From: JBBDWJ01 sp040902925
GTDB lineage: Bacteria > Acidobacteriota > Terriglobia > Bryobacterales > UBA6623
Direction: 5' to 3'
Assembly: GCA_040902925.1 (NCBI GenBank)
Contig: JBBDWJ010000056.1
Coordinates: 1-8,026 of the forward strand
DNA length: 8,026 bases
This document shows positions 6,201-8,026 of the stretch, piece after piece. The first letter of the stretch is position 1. Each line of letters starts with the position of its first letter. The position numbers and the translations under genes are program-made. The notes beneath the pieces were generated by a model. That model was not told the origin of the DNA and made no database searches. It was given only the letters and a program-made list of their open reading frames with translations.

Positions 6201-6499
6201 GGCCGATTCCCAGGGCCGGTCGCCGAGTCACGACCTACCCGAGTAGGCGAGCGCGGTCAGAGACGCCTCTGTGCCGGTATAGACAAAAACCTCCGAGCGG
6301 CCCATCGCAGCGGCTCCTCCCGTTGGTAGCCCTTACCTTGCTCACGCGGGCGCTGGGCCGGAAAGCTACCGGATGTCTCGCGGATCGGCCCAAGGAGCCG
6401 GGCTGCCGCTCTACCGCGCCCGTCGCACTCGAGGGGGTGTGCTACCGGACGGAAGCGTGGCGCGGCGGCCAAACGGCTTTCCTGCCGCCTGCGCTGGTC

Positions 6500-6544
6500 G
6501 TGGACTGGGCCAAAGTAGATTGGGCCAAGGTAGATTGGGCCAAG
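6500..6544 (+). repeat. Three tandem 15-bp units
   Basis: GTGGACTGGGCCAAA is followed by two identical copies of GTAGATTGGGCCAAG, and then GTA begins a broken fourth unit. The period is a multiple of three and reads VDWAK three times in the frame that continues into the yfiR-like gene. The two last copies are identical and the first differs at three third-codon positions. The repeat is probably a small tandem duplication; no function is evident. Confidence 0.8.
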
Positions 6545-6748
6545 GTATCTATCGTGTTTGAACAGCCGCCGCGCCCGGCTTGGACAACCGGTTGCCTCCG
6601 GACCGCAATGCCGCGGCGCGGGAGCCGGCTGCGCGCGGGCGAACGCCAGAGCGAGACGAAGCAGCGGCGCGCTCCGGTTGGACGCAGCGCCGCCCGCCGC
6701 TGCCTTGAGGGGCGGTTCGCCGGCGCCTCCCGTGGTGGGGCGTTCGGA

Positions 6749-7342
6749 TTGACGAGGCGGCAGCTCTCGACGCCCCCGCGACCCCACAGCGCGGGGCGGC
6801 TGCTCGTCCGCCGCCTGTTCTGGGCCTGCCTTTCGGTGGGTTTCGTGTGCCTGCTGCCGGCCTTGGCCGCTCAATCCGCGCCCGGCGAGGCTGAGGTCAA
6901 GGCCGCCCTGGTCTACAATTTCGCCAAATTCGTCGAATGGCCCGATGATGCCGACCCGCAGGGCCGCCCGGTGGTGGTCGGGGTCCTCGGCGATCCGGAA
7001 CTGACGGCCATCATCGATAGGACCTTGCGGAACAAGACGGTTCGCGGCCGCACTTTTGACGTGCGCCATTTCACATCCATCGATAGCCCGGCGCTCTGTC
7101 ACATTCTGTTTGTCGCCCTGCAAGACGCGGCTGCCGTCAAACGCACCATCCACGTGGTTCAGGATTCGCCGACGCTCACCATCGGCGAGCTGCACGGGTT
7201 TTCCGGCTGGGGCGGGGTGATCGAGCTCGTTCTCGAGGAAAAACAATTCCGCTTCGAGATCAACGCCGGGACAGCCCGCCGCGGCGGCTTGAAGGTGAGT
7301 TCCCGGCTGTTGCGGCTGGCCCGGTCGGTCAAAGGGAATTAA
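6749..7342 (+). CDS. YfiR/DUF4154 family periplasmic protein
   Basis: About 197 residues if the TTG at 6749 is the start, matching the usual ~190. In Pseudomonas, YfiR is a periplasmic repressor that binds the sensor domain of the cyclase YfiN. The sequence shows an Arg-bearing N-region and a hydrophobic stretch (about 24-37). A likely signal-peptidase site follows after PALAA (about 41). Family-typical blocks are KAALVYNFAKFVEWP (51-65), LCHILFV (116-122), LTIGELHGF (143-151), GGVIEL (155-160) and RFEINAGTA (168-176), with GGLKVSSRLLRLA at 179-191. The mature part has one cysteine (117). The start is uncertain: the frame is open back to 6197 and an ATG lies at 6608, but upstream residues look non-coding, and TTG gives a sensible signal peptide with a GGTGGGG stretch (6734-6740) before it. 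The stop is 4 bp before the sensor gene, so they form an operon. Family call is strong, regulatory role inferred. Confidence 0.87.
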   Translation: MTRRQLSTPPRPHSAGRLLVRRLFWACLSVGFVCLLPALAAQSAPGEAEVKAALVYNFAKFVEWPDDADPQGRPVVVGVLGDPELTAIIDRTLRNKTVRGRTFDVRHFTSIDSPALCHILFVALQDAAAVKRTIHVVQDSPTLTIGELHGFSGWGGVIELVLEEKQFRFEINAGTARRGGLKVSSRLLRLARSVKGN

Positions 7343-7346
7343 CGCC

Positions 7347-8026
7347 ATGAGACCCATCCGCGATCTGCCGATCGAGCGCAAGCTGACGCTGTTGCTGCTG
7401 CTGGTGAACGCGATCGCCTTGTTTTTGGCCTTCGGCGGGTTCTTCGCGTATGAAGTGTTCCGGATCGGCGATTCCACGCGCAAGCAAGTGACCACGCTGG
7501 CGGCGGTAATCAGCGAAAACACGGCCGCGGCCTTGGCCTTTGACGACGCTGCTTCCGCCGGCGAAACGCTGCTGGGGCTGCGGGCGCACGGCAATGTCAC
7601 GGCAGCCGCTTTGTATACCAGCGAGGGCGTTTTGTTCGCGTCATACGTGCGCGGCGGCGCCGCGGCGCACAGCGTTCCGTCGCGCCCCCGCCCGCCGGGC
7701 CAGTATTCGACCGCCGATGGCGTGGTGCTTTTCCACCGCATCGAGCTTGGCGGCGACGTGCTGGGAACGCTGATGATCACGCACGACATGCGCGAGATGA
7801 GGACCGCCCTTTTCCGTTATTCGGGATTTGCGCTGCTGGTGCCGGCGGCTTCGTTTCTGATCGCTTTTCTGATTTTCTCGCGCCTGGTGCGATTGATCTC
7901 CGGACCGGTGCTGCATCTGGCCGAGACGGCGCGGAAAGTCTCCAGCGAAAAGAACTACACCGTGCGGGCCGTCAAGGTGAGCCACGACGAGTTGGGCCAG
8001 CTCGTCGACGCGTTCAACGAAATGCT
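7347..8026 (+). CDS. CHASE8-HAMP membrane sensor, 3' end beyond the window
   Basis: The first 226 residues of a membrane signalling protein, open to the right edge. A cytosolic start, MRPIRDLPIERKL, leads to TM1 (about 13-36). A periplasmic domain (about 37-156) carries the ENTAAALAFDD block (57-67) and AALYTSEGVLFASYVRG (87-103), typical of the CHASE8 sensor of YfiN-like proteins. TM2 is about 157-178. A HAMP linker (about 179-226) ends DELGQLVDAFNEM. The ATG has AGGGA (7333-7337) 9 nt upstream, within the last codons of the yfiR-like gene, and the gap is 4 bp, so the two are co-expressed. By analogy to YfiN/TpbB, the periplasmic domain should be bound and restrained by the YfiR-like partner. 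The output module is not visible. Family knowledge allows either a GGDEF diguanylate cyclase or a histidine kinase, so I give no gene symbol. Confidence 0.88.
   Translation, partial: MRPIRDLPIERKLTLLLLLVNAIALFLAFGGFFAYEVFRIGDSTRKQVTTLAAVISENTAAALAFDDAASAGETLLGLRAHGNVTAAALYTSEGVLFASYVRGGAAAHSVPSRPRPPGQYSTADGVVLFHRIELGGDVLGTLMITHDMREMRTALFRYSGFALLVPAASFLIAFLIFSRLVRLISGPVLHLAETARKVSSEKNYTVRAVKVSHDELGQLVDAFNEM

Larger units (their letters stand above)
5927..6748. other. About 820 bp without a convincing gene
   Basis: Several frames are open across this GC-rich stretch, but their products are Arg/Pro/Ala-rich and resemble no family I know. It starts with four close copies of CTCCGC (5934-5958). 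Hairpins follow at 5965-5993 and 6025-6050. A stretch poorer in GC at about 6120-6180 may hold a promoter, and a 20-bp palindrome lies at 6181-6200. A CCTAC/GTAGG stem (6234-6247) and a 15-bp tandem repeat (6500-6544) complete it. A 33-codon frame from TTG 6145 to TAG 6246, with AGGAG 3 nt upstream, is the only small frame with a mixed composition. The likely content is the motAB terminator plus the promoter and long leader of the yfiR-like gene. Confidence 0.55.

Noticed and set aside
6257..6360. Possible c-di-GMP (GEMM) riboswitch ahead of the yfiR-like gene
   Set aside because: A short GACAAAAACC-like stretch recalled the motif, but I could not match the conserved core and paired arms. A covariance-model search would be needed to claim it.
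6749..6870. Twin-arginine signal on the yfiR-like protein (TRRQLS at its start)
   Set aside because: The hydrophobic segment begins about 20 residues later and the consensus after the arginines is poor, so an ordinary Sec signal peptide is more likely.
6257..7789. 510-codon open frame on the minus strand across the yfiR-like gene and the sensor
   Set aside because: It is antisense to two clear family members in operon order and has a low-complexity product.
1..8026. tRNA or rRNA genes, CRISPR arrays, transposase genes, attachment sites
   Set aside because: No cloverleaf-like sequence, spaced repeat array, transposase motif or terminal inverted repeats with target duplications was seen by eye.

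Overview
The window is GC-rich, densely coding bacterial chromosome. The best taxonomic clue is the gene at 332-2986. Its architecture is a charged N-terminal prefix, then two MacB periplasmic-core/FtsX units fused head to tail, with no ATPase beside it. This is the layout of the 'acidobacterial duplicated orphan permease' (ADOP) family, so an Acidobacteriota member is the most likely source. That is an inference from family knowledge, not proof.

Layout from left to right. Positions 1-331 are a less GC-rich leader with dyad-symmetric elements and no convincing gene. Positions 332-2986 (+) encode the ADOP permease. It converges, across an 80-bp gap with a small hairpin, on a site-2-protease-type M50 membrane metalloprotease at 3067-3957 (-). 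That protease is divergent from a flagellar stator operon, motA (4101-4982, +) and motB (4937-5926, +), which overlap by 46 bp. The divergent gap carries an almost textbook flagellar sigma-28 (FliA) promoter, TAAA...N11...GCCGATAA, just ahead of motA. Positions 5927-6748 are about 820 bp without a convincing gene. They hold several hairpins, a 20-bp palindrome, a weak second sigma-28-like site and a short in-frame tandem repeat. Then come a YfiR/DUF4154-type periplasmic protein (about 6749-7342, +) and, 4 bp later, a membrane sensor (CHASE8-like periplasmic domain plus HAMP) that starts at 7347 and runs off the right edge.

How the genes may work together. MotA and MotB form the proton-driven stator that powers flagellar rotation. 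In Pseudomonas, YfiR is a periplasmic repressor of the CHASE8-HAMP-GGDEF protein YfiN/TpbB, which makes c-di-GMP and favours sessile life. A YfiR-CHASE8 pair directly downstream of motAB therefore suggests a motility/envelope-signalling neighbourhood. The sensor's output domain (diguanylate cyclase or histidine kinase) lies beyond the window, so the link to c-di-GMP is open.

I see no obviously new multi-gene system. The most notable local details are the strong sigma-28 promoter with an apparently very short leader, the 18-bp/6-residue degenerate tandem repeat forming the MotB tail, the lack of disulfide-capable cysteines in the YfiR homologue, and the structured gene-free region before it.
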